A stretch of 64,000 nucleotides of DNA, taken from the NCBI GenBank assembly GCA_038373885.1, contig JAWZYV010000158.1:10001-74000 (forward strand). Reading direction: 5' to 3'. The notes under the pieces were generated by a model. The model ran no database searches. It was given only the letters and a program-made list of their open reading frames with translations, and was not told where the DNA came from. Each line of letters begins with the position of its first letter. Position 1 is the stretch's first letter. Positions 34,900-47,346 of the stretch are shown one piece after another. A program made the position numbers and the translations under genes. Origin of the DNA: Cheiracanthium punctorium. Lineage: Eukaryota; Arthropoda; Arachnida; Araneae; Cheiracanthiidae.

Positions 34900-35248
34900 T
34901 CCCGCAGTGGTCTGGGCGCTAAACTCTGTTCCCATAAGAACACGGCAAGTGAAGCAGCATCCGGTTTGGCCAATGCTTAGGAGGGTCATCTCCCTCTCGG
35001 CTTGTCTGATGTGGGTCTGTGTACGCTAATGGGAGCTGGTGCACGTAAAATCCGTCGTGGCTCCAATGTCCTCCAAGTTGTTAAAGGATACCTCTGGGGG
35101 TGCTGATTTCAGGTGGGGGTTGGTCCCTCATCTGAATCGGTTCAAAATTAGGGACCAACAACTAGAAGTCCAACCCCCTTGGGGGCACTGGAACCCCTCT
35201 TTCCATGGATAGCGTCGTCTATCATGGACACGACAACAACAACAAAAG
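34900..35248 (+). repeat. Probable 5S rRNA-derived SINE with CAA-type tail
   Basis: The segment 34951-34990 (gaagcagcatccggtttggc and on) aligns with the internal control region of 5S rRNA (aagcagcgtcgggcctggtt…), with mainly transition differences. The body continues with ggttggtccctcatctga and ends in cgacaacaacaacaaaa, a short tail typical of SINEs. It is a single copy here, so this rests on the 5S-like core and tail. A tRNA origin is less likely because no clean A/B boxes are visible. Confidence 0.5.
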
Positions 35249-35249
35249 C

Positions 35250-36235
35250 AAAAATTAAAAATGATGCAAATATACTGACCTGGACATTTTTTCTGAATTA
35301 CGATCGAACTTTGTTTAACAGAGCTGAATTAACCACTGAGTTAAATTTTACTAAACACACCAAGAAAATAAATAAATATCTTTTTACGGCATTTATTCCA
35401 TGCTTGCTTACATTCTAAGCCTGGCGGCAATTAAACCTCACAAAAAGCTATATCAATATTTTATCGAAAAACTGTACTAGAAATCATCCGATTTGGACTT
35501 AAAGATTTTACAGTACTACGATTTAGTGCTTAGTGTATGATGTATAAAATTTGTTTTTAACAATACAGAATGCTCCAAGATGCATGAGGAGTTTTATTAT
35601 TTACAAAATTCTGTAATTAAAAAAAAAATGTTTTTCAACAAGTAATTTAAATTTGTTATATTAGAAAACTTATGAAAAGTTCTATTTTTTAATGATTTAT
35701 TCTTTATTTTCACTTGTACATTTTCATTTTGTGTATTTTGTAAGTTAATATTGCATATCTTTAAAAAAATCATGTATCTGCATGTCGTATATTTACATTC
35801 TACTATTTATGACAATTTGCATTAAATTTAAAAAGTTATCTGGTTAAATTATTATCAGCTTTGTTGATGATTTTTAATCTGCAGTTTTGGGTACTTACAT
35901 GTTATCGCAGTAGTTCGCCGAGATGAGCAATTTTTTGCAAGATACATGCCAGACAAATTAAATTATTGATGGTTCCGAATACAAATGGCAACTGTTTGCC
36001 GGCACATTTCATGAAAAAATAATTTGGTGGGAATGACTGCTGGGATAATATGCAAGTACCCAGTTTTCTGCAGATATGCAAAATTCCAAAATAATTTTTC
36101 CAAAATGTTCAAAGTTTTACAAAATATCTACTTTTTAGACAAACAAACAAACAAAAAGAAAACAGTGAGGGTTTGAACTGACAAATGTTACAATTAAAGG
36201 ATTTCTCATCTAATCTTGAAGTCAAGTGCAGCTCC
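35250..36235. other. AT-rich non-coding stretch
   Basis: No gene or repeat structure recognised. Confidence 0.5.
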
Positions 36236-36243
36236 GGTGAGGG

Positions 36244-36748
36244 CAGGGTGCGAACTGAACATTTTCTCCAAGGGGGGACATTTGAAAGAAAACATTCTTC
36301 AGGTGGGGGGGGGACACTTGAAAAGGAAAAGGAGAGAAGATGCAAATGCTCCTTTCACATGATATTTCTTGACAAATGCAGTCGCCGGCACGTGTGGAAC
36401 TGACTTATATTCAAACAAAAGTCATCGATTGTCTGTTCTATGGAATCACAGATACACAAGCTACATACAATGTACCTGTATTGGATGCCACCTTTGAGGG
36501 TTTTTAGCTTAGAAAAGAGACGAAATTTTAAGGCAGTCGCCTTAGAGTATAGTAACAAACGATAACATACAACCTTCATTTTGACTTCTTGACTTCAATC
36601 CCAAATCTTCACTCACTAGTTTAACATTTCTTCAGCAGGGGATAAATAGTATCCCTGGCAGGGATCCATTAATATTTCTCTAGCCAGGGATATTACATTC
36701 TTCAGCCGGGGACAATCCTCGGCATTCCCCCCATCAATTCGCACCCTG
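36244..36748. mobile_element. 505-bp hAT-type MITE with exact 8-bp target duplication
   Basis: The ends are CAGGGTGCGAACTGA and CAGGGTGCGAATTGA (reverse complement of the right end), one mismatch in 15. The flanks GGTGAGGG at 36236-36243 and 36749-36756 are identical. The interior has ggggggacatttgaaa-type subterminal repeats on the left and cagccagggata-type words on the right. No coding. Confidence 0.9.
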
Positions 36749-36759
36749 GGTGAGGGGGT

Positions 36760-38390
36760 TATGAGGCCATGGCACCCTCCGAAAATATTTTTACAACTTT
36801 AAATTCTCATACTTCATGATTTCCCTCGTTCAATATGTATTTTGAACAATTTATAGACCTATGTAAAAAGTTCAATGACCCCTCCGAGAATTCAGTCTGG
36901 AGCCACCTTTGCTTGAAGTTTCCAAATAAGGATTAAACATAAGCACAAATCTCTTTATTATTTTACCAAAATACCATAGTACGTTGAGCCATATTAAATG
37001 AATAGCTAAGCCTCAATATACATCCTACATTTTTTTTTTTTTGGGGGGGGGGGGACTAAAATTGGCGATAAATGTAATATGGCCTTGAATTCTGTTATAC
37101 ATTCTGTTTTTAATATTTTCCATAACGTTTCAATAACATTTTTTTTTTTGTTGTTAAAATGAAATGAGGGGTTGAGGGTTTTGGAGCCCCCCCCCCCCCA
37201 GACAGAAAAAACAATTATTAGTTAATATTTTTAAAATCTATATTGTTTAGATTCTTAACCCTAAATTTTTTAAATAAATATTCAAATTTTACTAGTGTCT
37301 CCAGTTTGAAAACATGTTTGGAAAAGCAATTTCGCAGCTACTCTCTTTCTTTGGCACCGTCAAAAATGGCATTATATGCACGAAAAATCAAGGTTAGATG
37401 TATATTGAAGCTGCGCCAAATAAATATATCCTGATAGCGACAATCTTTCAGAACTGTTGGGGAAATAAATATGCCGATTATTAATACTTCAAAATGTAAA
37501 ACAAAATTTTAATGTAAAATCCAGTATAAATCTTCAAAATCCAGTTGAGTTGGCAGTTATGGACAAAGCTTAGTGAGTAGTTGTTGTTAAAAAACTTACT
37601 CAAAAGTCCAAATCATTTGCAGTGCAATCACTCAGTGACTTAGGTGAACGCACTTGTAATTTAATTATTCTGTATTAGCTATGTTTTAATTAAATATCAC
37701 AGTTTCTATTGTTTTAAACACAAACAATAGTAAAATTTGCACATTTAAATTAAAAATAGGTTTAAAAAATCATAAGGTGAGAAAACAATTTCCATATTTT
37801 GAAATACACAAAAAATTAACAAACTACAGGTAAACTTGCAATGATAATAAGAAATTTATAGTTGTATTCAATATAAATTACATATTCAGAAGTTTCTAAT
37901 GTGGCTAATTCTATGTCAAATAACACCGTGACAAAGAGTTTACATTAGCTATAAATTTAATTAGCCTAGCAAGTATAAAAAAAATTAAATATCATTATTA
38001 TAAGGAACAGACATTATAAAAGTTTTTTTTTTCTTCAATAGAAATCGCTCCAGCGTATAAATATTATCTTTGTTGATAAGATTACTGTTAATAATGATAA
38101 CTTAGAGCATATGAAAAAAAGAAAATATATATACTAAACTGACTAATATTTGACTGACTCATGCAAAATTATACTGCATCATAAAACCTTTTTAAAAATT
38201 ACACTATAAATTAATAATTAACAATTAATAAAACAAAAGTAAAGCACATTTAATAATTTTTGTTTAAGTACTCATTATCACGTTAAAAAATATTGAAAAA
38301 AACCCACTAGTACACGGCTAAAAAATGCTAACATTACGGACGAACGATGTTTATTTACATATACATACATACTCAGACCAGACCACCACC
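36760..38390. other. AT-rich stretch with G/C homopolymers, no gene recognised
   Basis: A T-run followed by a G-run lies near 37031-37054 and a C-run near 37187-37199. The short frame at 37243-37434 shows no known motif. Confidence 0.5.
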
Positions 38391-38394
38391 GGCT

Positions 38395-38700
38395 TAAAAC
38401 CTGCAGGATATATATTGGCGATAAACTGCTAATACCTACAGGGTCCGTACTGGCGATAAGCTGCCAAAGCTAGTCATACCACTTGCGACTTGTTTAACCA
38501 ATCAGGAGCATTCATTTAAAACAATATGTGGGTATTGTGAATATGCCCCTAAATAACCGATTTGACCTAAAAAAATTTCAGTGACGTCACGTGGAAATAC
38601 TCTTTAGAAATTGTACATTTCCCATGAAAGCCAGGATGGTGTGGCAACCATTGTAATCGTCCGTGGAAAATCGTACATTTACATTCCAAAACTGGCATCA
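38395..38700 (-). promoter_or_regulatory. Inverted partner of the 21.2-kb promoter-like block
   Basis: Minus strand 38546-38525 is identical over 22 bases to 21231-21252, and a CCAAT-type word (accaatcagga on plus) follows at 38497-38507. A cAMP-response-like gtgacgtcacgtgg lies at 38581. Further along the minus strand are two ~50-base repeats with ggcgataa words (about 38418-38470). No exon resembling the 21.4-kb gene was found downstream on the minus strand. Confidence 0.4.
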
Positions 38701-39900
38701 AACTTATTGATGGTGAAGAAGGCTGGGTAGGTAGGAAGAACAAGTCTTTAGAGGATAAATTTATGTATACGCGTGCGATTGTAGAAGCAGTTGTTGTCTT
38801 ATTTGAACGTAAAAATTAAATATTAAATAAGAAAGCATTTCCTAATTAAATAGCATGAGAGTTGAGAGACTTCTCTGTTTTTTTAATGTTGGATCAAATG
38901 ATTATAGGTATTGAATGTAACTGCGTTTTAAGCTAATGGTTTTAAACATAATTATATTGTACTTTGATTTTCACTCGCTGTCCAGTGTGATATTTCTTCC
39001 TTTAAATTTGTACTGTACTTTTATGGCAGTTTTTTAAACACTAATTCAAATAAACAATTAATTTAAAGGAAAATACTTTTGTGTAATGATACCTATTTTG
39101 TGCCGTAATATTTTAAATATTGTATTTTGATTAGTTTTTATATTTCATTAATTGTCTTTTTCTTTCCTTTTTCGCTTTCTATGGAATTGTATATGTGTAT
39201 ACTGGTAAAAAATATTAAAATGACATGACAACTTAATTGTGTTAGAATCGATATATACAGCTTTCCATTTAATATTTTCCAATAAAAATAATCAATTTTG
39301 AAAATAATTTTTGAAATTTTTCCTTTCGTTAAGTTCATTAATTCTGCTGTTTATTACAAAGTACTGCAATATTTTATTGCAAGTCATTTCATTATTTATC
39401 CAGCCAGTCATCATAAAATAAAGTCACTTTAATGATTGTTGTACAGGAAAAAATGCTTAAAACTTCTGGGACTTTGGGGTCACTTTATCTATCTATACAT
39501 ATCTATTGTGTACTTTAAAATGTTAAGGTTTTCAAACTTTTGCTTAACAATTTGCATTTAAAAGATTTCTTTGTGTTGAAAAATTGCATAAGGGGCCATC
39601 TCCATATTAAAATATGCATCAACTTTTCTTTTTTTTTTTTCCAATCGCAAGCCTTAGATTTCACTTCATATTTCAAACATTTAGCTCATTTTAACACTGG
39701 ATATCAATTTTCAATAAATTTGAACTGAAAAGGAGTGACTTATGAGCTTCCAAAATCCCCCTCCCCCTATGTTGAAATATTTTTTCATACTTTAACTCAT
39801 ATCTCATATAATATTGATAAAAAGAAGCTGATTTTGATATGTAGTATTAGAACTAACATAATTGGTAAAAAATCATACAAGCCGGTGCTCATCCCATGTA
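38701..39900. other. AT-rich non-coding stretch
   Basis: No gene seen. A poly-T run lies near 39629-39640. Confidence 0.5.
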
Positions 39901-39912
39901 AACACTGCGACA

Positions 39913-39948
39913 GTTGCTGGAGCTTGGCAGTTGCCAAGCTCCAGCAAC
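39913..39948. repeat. Perfect 17-bp inverted repeat with 2-base centre
   Basis: The arms gttgctggagcttggca (39913-39929) and tgccaagctccagcaac (39932-39948) are exact inverted copies. An actccattaaaa-type short tandem repeat follows immediately (about 39948-40000). Confidence 0.9.
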
Positions 39949-40114
39949 TCCATTACTCCATTAAAACCATACTCCATTAAAATCCATATACTCCATTAAA
40001 AAAACAATAAAACAAAATATAATGTCCATATTTAACCAAAAGAACGTCTGCAAATTCAGTAACAGGCAATTTAAAATGAGCAAACAGTGGACCGTTTTTA
40101 ACAAAAGAAACTAC

Positions 40115-40243
40115 AGTGGATTCAGCAACCTAGTTGTACAGCTATGTAAACTACGCAAACACTGGCCCATTTTCAACTCAAAAAAAAAAAAAAAAAAAAA
40201 AAACATCGGTGGATTAAGCAACCTAGTTGTACACCTCATATAA
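40115..40243 (+). repeat. ~87-bp partial duplication with poly-A tract
   Basis: gtggatt(c/a)agcaacctagttgtaca occurs near 40121 and 40208. Between them lies a poly-A run (40181-40203), so the second copy may be a retroposed or slipped duplicate. Confidence 0.6.
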
Positions 40244-40364
40244 AGTCAGTATGATTAGAATAGCACGTAAATAGCACTTACAAAAACATAAACACATCAA
40301 ATATCAAAAAAGTAAATAAAAAACTTTGTAAAAAACACACATAAGATGTTATAGGTAAGAGGAT

Positions 40365-40406
40365 ACGTACGTTTCAGCCAAAAATTGTTTTGGCTGAAAC
40401 GTACGT
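40365..40406. repeat. Perfect 19-bp inverted repeat, 4-base loop
   Basis: The arms are acgtacgtttcagccaaaa-type sequence (40365-40383) and its exact complement (40388-40406). It lies about 65 bases left of the 1.2-kb element. Confidence 0.9.
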
Positions 40407-40470
40407 CAATTTAAAATTCACATTAAAAACCTTTGCAAAGATTCGTTAAAAAGTCAGTAGAAAGTCAGGG

Positions 40471-41671
40471 GGAACAGCTTTAGTATGGTCCCTTTTTGGC
40501 GATTTCTTGATTTGGCGTCAAAATCTTGTCGCCAACCCAAGTTTGCCTTGCCGATGCCAATTGTAAACAATATGGCGGATCGGATGGCGCTGGTTCCGAG
40601 ATAATTGATCGTCGCCGCTAATTTTGCTATGATTTATTTTAATGGCTTTTAAATATTTTTATGAAAAAAAAATTAAACAGATAGCAAGCTTACATGTACA
40701 TATAGATTCAGTTTAATAAAATTTAATAACTTTTCTTTTTGTGTGAGGGGGGGGGCTGTGCCCCCCCTCAACCCCCCCCTTTCTCTTTTTAGTAGATTAA
40801 ATTAAACAATGCAAACAAATAATATTCTAAAGGCAATACCTCACAAAAATAACAAATAAAAAAGACAAAAAAATTAAAATACATTTTAGCATTCTGACAA
40901 AAGACTGCGTAAGCAAAATAAAGAACTAATTCAAATCATAACGAACAATGCTTATCTCATACCTTAATTAAAATCGCTAAATTGTTTTAATATTGAAATA
41001 ATAAAATGAAAATATCAAATATTATATTAACGGAATTATTTGCTTCTACCATTAACAAATAAACAAAGGTAATAATAACAAATAAAAACAAACAATGCTT
41101 ATCACATACCTTGATTAAAATCTCTAAATTATTGCAATATGGAAATAATAAAATCAAAATATCTAAAATTATTTCACTGTATAAAATATTAATAACGTAA
41201 TTATTTGTTGCTTCTACCCTTAGCAAATAAACAATCGAGAACGAAAATAATAACCTGAAACGTACTATCAAAAGAATGTTTATTCTTACAAAACTGTATA
41301 TAAATAGTTAGTATGTACCTGAACATCCATTTTAAATTTCAAAAATAATTAAATAATAATAAGATTTAATGTAAAATAAAGCCATTAATATAAAACCATA
41401 AAGCACATAGTATTGGCGGATCACGTCACTCAAACCTCGCAGGCTAAGATATATGGGGCTCAAAAAGTTCATGAAAGGAACAAACTGTCGTGATTCACCA
41501 GACGAACACGAGCGCATCCGTGACGTCACGAAAGAATCCACTTTTCGCCCAAGGTTAGGGTTACCGCTCTGGAGCATCCGACGGCGGGGTTATCATATTG
41601 GCATCCTTTATCGCGCCAAAAAAAGTCTCCAAAAATAAAGCGCGCCAAAGGGACCATACTAAAGCTGTACC
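40471..41671. mobile_element. 1.2-kb non-autonomous DNA element with exact 8-bp target duplication
   Basis: The ends ggaacagctttagtatggtc and (reverse complement) ggtacagctttagtatggtc differ at one base. AGTCAGGG flanks both sides (40463-40470 and 41672-41679). The GC-richer ends hold cgtgacgtcacg near 41519 and ggcgat/ggcgtc words. The AT-rich centre carries an internal ~147-base duplication (caatgcttatc at about 40947 and 41094). No coding. The 8-bp duplication allows hAT or P-type mobilisation; the ends do not start with CAG, so the superfamily stays open. Confidence 0.85.
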
Positions 41672-41809
41672 AGTCAGGGAATCAAAGCTGTGAAATCTGT
41701 AGAAACCGTGCGTCTGTGGCTTTTATGACATGGAACCCGTTTGTTTGCTCTTTTTTGGATGCACATGCTACAGTTTCTGCTATTTTTATTTTATAAAGTT
41801 GTTATTATA

Positions 41810-43440
41810 ATGTCGAATTTGAAACGAGTCCGTGATTCCACAGCTTCCACCAGCACTTGTAAAAGAAAACATGTTTCTTTAACAATTCTTCAAAAAGTGG
41901 AAATGATCAAAAAGTTGGATACCGGCACAAGTCCTGCAAATATTGCCCAAACTTATGGCCATTTCCGTAAGAACAGTATGACATTCAAAAAAAGTAAAGA
42001 AAAATATTTAAATTTCTACAGTAAAAGTGATAGCAATGCAGGATTACAAAATGAAAAAACTGTGCATCAGGCAAAATCTGCAGATTTGGATGCCATAGTA
42101 TACGAATGGTTCAAAGCTCGTTGAGATGACGGGATCCTAATTTCTGCGATTATATACTAAGAGCGAAAGCTAAAGAGTTGCATGGTGAATTAAAGGTGGA
42201 GCAACCCTGTGACTTTAGTTCAGGCTGGTTGAAGAAATTTAAACAAAGGCATGGTCTACGCTACATTAAAACACATGGAGAGAAACTCTCAGCTGACAGG
42301 GAAGCTGCTGAAGAATTCATCGATGAATTTTCTTCACCGGTGGCTAGTGAAAATTTATCTCCAGAACAGATATTCAACGCAGATGAAACTGGTATTTTCT
42401 GGAGTTGTTTGCCACAACATACATATGCAGCTAGTACAGAAGGTGCTTCATCTGGAATAAAAGAATCCAAGGAAAGGGTAACAGTATTAGTTTGCAGCAA
42501 TGCAGCTGGTACATGCAAGTGCAAATTGCTTGTAGTTGCCAAAAGCAAACGTCCCCGTGCATTGTGAAAGGTGTGAAAACGTTACCTGTAATATACAAGA
42601 GGAGTAAACGGGCCTGGATTACAAAAGAAATTACAACTGATTAATTCATGAACCATTTTGTAAAGGAGCCTGAAATCATTTGCACGAGTGTTGGTTTGCA
42701 ACCTGATTGTAAAATTTTATTGCTCTTTGATAATTGTCCTGCACATCCGGATGAATCAATTTTGTGTTCTGACAATGTGGTTGCCTATTTTTTTACCACC
42801 CTACACTAAGTCTTTAATTCAGCCCATGGACCAAGGTATCATACAAAGTTTAAAATGCTACTACAAGACAGAATTTCTGAAGATTTTAAATGCTACGCCT
42901 TCTTTCGGACATGAAGACATAAAAAAAAGTCTTTTCCATCAAGGAACGTATTTATGTTTTGGCAGAATAATGGAACTCTGTGTCTAAGTCCACTCTCGTG
43001 AATGGATGGCATAACCTCTGGCCGTCATCTCTCTTCATAGAAACAGATGAAGAGGCTGAATTTTCTGGGTTCAGAGAGAATCCAATGAAAGCTAAAGCTG
43101 AAGAGCTATTGATTTATGCCGAGCTGGTGATGGACGATGAACCCTTGTTTCAAGAAAGTGACATTCTAGAATACATGAACTCTGATGATAATCAAATAAC
43201 TGAACAGTTAACAGATAGTGAAATAATCGATTCAATTTTAAAGCCTCAGGATGTGGACTCCGATAGTGATAGTGCTGCAGGTGAACAGGATGAGGAAAAA
43301 ATACTTTTTGATGAAGGTTTGACTGCAGGTGAAAAATACCTAAAGTTTTTAGAGCTGCAAAACTGCATTACAGTACAAGAAATTATGACTTCATCAAATA
43401 CAAACAAAAAAAAAAAAGACTGCAACACCCTAAAGTTTTA
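41810..43440 (+). pseudogene. Tigger/pogo-type transposase, broken (element 1)
   Basis: The start MSNLKRVRDSTASTSTCKRK at 41810 leads into a CENP-B-type helix-turn-helix (LTILQKVEMIKKL…NIAQTYG), then WFKAR, a second HTH segment SGWLKKFKQRHGL (42217-42255), and the DDE catalytic words FNADETGIFW (42376), DNCPAHP (42730-42750, first letters FDN) and IQPMDQGII (about 42819). The three aspartates are present. The acidic C-terminus runs to 43441. It is broken by a stop at 42122, a frame change before 42178, stops near 42565 and 42642, and a frame change near 42790-42800. The product would cut and paste DNA at TA sites; this copy cannot. The family is Tc1/mariner-superfamily pogo/Tigger. Confidence 0.85.
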
Positions 43441-43659
43441 AAACAAACTTCTATAAAAGAAATGTTTGCTAAGTTAAAAAAATAATTTGTAAGTTTATTC
43501 TCCTTTTGTATTAATCCTATAATTATGAATTAAATTTAAATAATATAACCTTGCGGTACGTTCTTTTTTAAGATGTTTAATCATGTTTACATTATTTTCA
43601 TATGATTTTATTTGTGTAAAAATTGGAGCATTTTTTCCTGTCATGACCTGAAATCTGCA

Positions 43660-43719
43660 AAATTCTAAAATCCACACAAGGCGTGGTCCCAATCTGTGCG
43701 GATTTCGGGTCTTCTATTG
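43660..43719. repeat. Probable right end of Tigger element 1
   Basis: The end gcggatttcgggtcttctattg|TA, on the reverse strand CAATAGAAGACCCG, resembles the ends of the Tigger-type elements nearby (CAGTAGAACC-like). The left partner was not found; it may have been disrupted by the 1.2-kb element next to it. Confidence 0.45.
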
Positions 43720-44026
43720 TAGATAAAAAAATCTGCAGTAGATAACATAGATTTACTATCATCACATGGCTGTAATAAAAGCTGTGATGACTTAAACTTA
43801 GCATAAAAATTTTCTTTATGTATTACAGCTTATTGTGTGTTGAGATGATGAAGCAAATCCGTTTGTTAAGCATGTTATGTTTTGTGGCAAGGTATACAAA
43901 GTACTTTATCAATATTTCTTTTTCTGTACCACTTCGAGATAATATAACCACGTTGATCATTTCTTCTAACCCATTGAGGTAGTTCTTGGTAAGTCTTTGT
44001 CATAGTGAAAAATGAAAATCTAAATA

Positions 44027-46698
44027 CAGTCGACTCCGGTTTTAGTGAACTTTTGGCTATAGTGAATGCAAATCGTTAGTCCCGATTCACTTACATTAGA
44101 AATGTACATAGCATTTTTCGGTTATAGTGAACTTAAAAATTGAACTTCTTAAATTCTGGAAATTGCGGAGATGAAGTTTTTCGATGTGTACATTCACAAA
44201 GGTTGTCTGTATTGCATTCGATAAGTACACAAAGAAATTATCAAGTACACACGAGAATTGTGAGTGGCTGGGCAGGGGTAGAGGAAATATTAGCACACTA
44301 GGGAAAGAGCTTTTAGACTCTTGACCGCTGTGAAAACAGGAAATTTTATTGCAGGGATGCATACTAATCTTTAACTCTTTACTTCCCTTGCAAAGTAGCC
44401 CATGTCTTGTGGTGTATACCTCCCCTACTCCTTTTGTCCGATACCCCCAGTGCTTAAAAGATAAGCTCACCTTTTCCACCCTGCATTAAAGGCCGTGACA
44501 CCCACACTTTCTGAATGAGGAAGGCAGAAATGACAAGTCTTAAACGAAACACGCAGCGTTTTCCATTCTCATTCTTGGTCAGAAAGAAAAAGACCGCAAT
44601 CACTTTAGTCCAGTTCATCAAACTGTGCCCCTCCTAATTGTATTCATGCTTGTTATCCGGGGACATCTGTAAAAGGGGATTAAATTCTTAGTCTGTTAGT
44701 ATCAATGGCATTTTTCGGCTACTAAGCATTAACAAAAGGTAGGGTACATTTCATGGTGAACACAAACATGTCTTTGAATGTTTAGATTTTCCATTCCTGT
44801 GCAATAGTGCAGGTTGAGAATTGCAACTACCTGCTATTACTTGATGGCTATAGCCATCCAATTTCCGGCTAATTGAATGGAGTTTCTGGAATATTTGAGC
44901 ATTGGAGTCAAACCGCCATTTGATCTCATAAATTGTCGTGATTCTATGAACATAGTCTAAACTGTGCTTTAACTGTTAATTTGAAGTTTGTGTACTGATT
45001 TTCATTCCTACTTTTCATTAGAAGAAAAAATAAGCATTATAGAAGATGCTGAACGTGGTCTTTCACAAGCAGATTTGTGTCGAAAGTATGAATTGAATAA
45101 ATCAACAGTGAGTAACGTTATGAAAAATAAGGAGAAAATTTTAAGTGCTTTCAATAAGAGAAAGAATGATGTTAAAAAGATTCGCTTGTGTGTCAGAGAC
45201 GATGTTGACCAAGCATTACTCCAATGGTTTACACTTCAGAGATCTATGGGAGTTTCTCTCAATGGACCCTTATTAAAAACTAAAGCTGAAGAATTAGCCA
45301 AGTTAATTGTAAAAAATCAAGAATTTGTGTGTTCAGAAGGCTGGTTGAGCAGATGGAAGAAGAGGCATAGTATTACAGTAGGAAAAGATTGCGGAGAAGT
45401 AAACTCTGTAAATGAAAAGGTTACGGCAGAATGGTTGAATTCAGAATGGCCGAAAGTTTGTGAAAATTATTTACCAGATGATACTTTCAACGGTGACAAA
45501 ACTGGATTATTTTATCAATTAACTCCAGATAAAACATTAATATTTAAAGGAGAGAAATGCTTTGGAGGTATAATGGCAAAAAGTCGCATTACACTTTGGT
45601 TATATGCCAACATGTCCAGAACAGAAAAAAAGAGAACTTTTGTTAATTGGGAAATTTAAGAACCCGGGGTGTTTTAAAATCATTCAGAAACTCCCTGTGA
45701 GATATCAGGCTAATAACAAAGCTTGGATGACATCATCCATTTTCCAAGACGAACTTCAACGGTGGAATAGAGAATTGAGACCAAAAGGAAGGAAAATTCT
45801 ACTCTTAGTAGATAATTGCCCTGCACACCCACATATGGAAAACCTCAGCAACATTAAATTGGTGTTCCTGCCAGCCAATACTACATCAATTCTTCAACCC
45901 ATGGATCAAGGTGTTATACGCAGTTTCAAAGCGTATTATGGAAGAGAAGTTACGCTTCATTTGATCCAAGGTATAAAATCAAAAACAGTGTGCACCAACT
46001 AATGTTTTGAATGCTGCATGTTTTCCCAACAAAGCTTGGAAAAATGTAACGATAAACACTATACAGAATTGCTTTTGAAAAGCTGGTTTGGCTACTGGAG
46101 ACGTGGCATTTGAAGAAGAGGACAATATACCTCTAGAGGCTCTCTTACAACACATCAATCAAACGACAGCTGCAGCCAAAGATTTTATAGACATTGATGC
46201 TGATGTTATAACTAACGAAACACCGACCGACGAATTGTAAACAATATCAAATACTCGAATAAAGTTGAAGAAAATGGGACAGAAGATGATGCTGCAGAAG
46301 AACCCATTCCGACTGCTAAAAAAGCAATGAACAGTATAAAGACTCTTGTAAGATTTTTAGAATACATAGAAAATGCTGAATCCAGTTTGGAAATAGCACA
46401 GAAGCTCGAAAAAGACTTGGAAAATATATTTATTAAAACTGTTTATACAAAGCAACAACTCATAATGGACTACTTCCATGCTTAATTGAGGTGAAGTAAA
46501 TACCTATTCTTATTTTTAATTAAATTATTTCCATAAATACGATTAATTATGTTTGATTTACACAAATATTCAGAGCGGGCATAAAGCACTATTTTTTACT
46601 TATGTACATAATGCATTTCTTGTTCATATGGGGACACTTCGCATATAGTGAATGAAATTTGCCGGTCCCTAGAGGTTCACTATAACTGGAGTCGACTG
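44027..46698. mobile_element. Tigger/pogo-type DNA transposon (2.67 kb), TA target duplication
   Basis: The left end CAGTCGACTCCGGTTTTAGT (44027) and the reverse complement of the right end (CAGTCGACTCCAGTTATAGT…, ending 46698) match closely. TA flanks both sides (44025-44026 and 46699-46700). It encloses a transposase pseudogene. The length is normal for an almost full Tigger copy. Confidence 0.92.
44988..46485 (+). pseudogene. Tigger/pogo-type transposase, frameshifted (element 2)
   Basis: The first long frame (to 45659) has a CENP-B-type HTH (SLEEKISIIEDAERGLSQAD…NKSTVSNVMKNKE), then LLQWFTLQR and a second HTH (EGWLSRWKKRHSI). The first catalytic region reads FNGDKTGLFY, where family members usually have FNADETG; the aspartate is kept but its neighbours have changed. 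A frame change near 45605-45640 moves into a second frame (to 46002) with LLLVDNCPAHP and ILQPMDQGVIRSFKAYY. The spacing between the last two aspartates is 30 residues, as expected for pogo-type enzymes. The acidic C-terminus continues in pieces to a stop near 46485. No good ATG opens the frame: the 5' end has also decayed. Confidence 0.88.
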
Positions 46699-46700
46699 TA

Positions 46701-47344
46701 TAGCTAAAACAAGATCACTTGTACTGCATTCAACAGACAATATATTCAAACGAATTAAGAATGCCAAAGCAAAAGTATCGGTGACCAGAGCCAGAGCTTA
46801 AGAGCATTCTCATGAAAGAATGCTAAAACTTATTCTTTCAGCCCAAAATATCCTCATTGTATCAGAATGGGAATAAGGAGAAAATTTGGAATGCAGTTAG
46901 CTGCACTACATGGTCAAATGTTTGAATTGGTAATTCCAGGACATATGGCAACATTTCTTGGAAAATTTTGAAAATAGTCCCTTGTTTTGTAAAATAGTTG
47001 CATAGATACTGTAAATAGTTGCTTTTAGGCCTTTCTTGGCTTGAAAAAGTCGCCACAGTTACCTGGAGCCAAAAATAATAGCAAATGGCAGCCCTGCTGT
47101 CAGCACTCACTTCAGCTGTGATGGAGGCCTAAAAGTTAATTCCTATGGCTATTTATCAAAACTTGCTGATTAATATATGCCTTAGGATTCGCGGAATCTG
47201 CACCACTGGGTGTCCAGATCGTGCGCTTAAAGATGTATGTCATTTGGGGGGGGGGGTGTTAAATTGTGATAGTTAATATTGTTAGGATTATCATGAGAAA
47301 CTGCACATATACGAAATGTGCATAGTTTTCAGATGATACTATAT
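46701..47344. other. AT-rich spacer between Tigger-type elements
   Basis: No gene seen. A G-run lies near 47246-47255. Confidence 0.5.
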
Positions 47345-47346
47345 TA

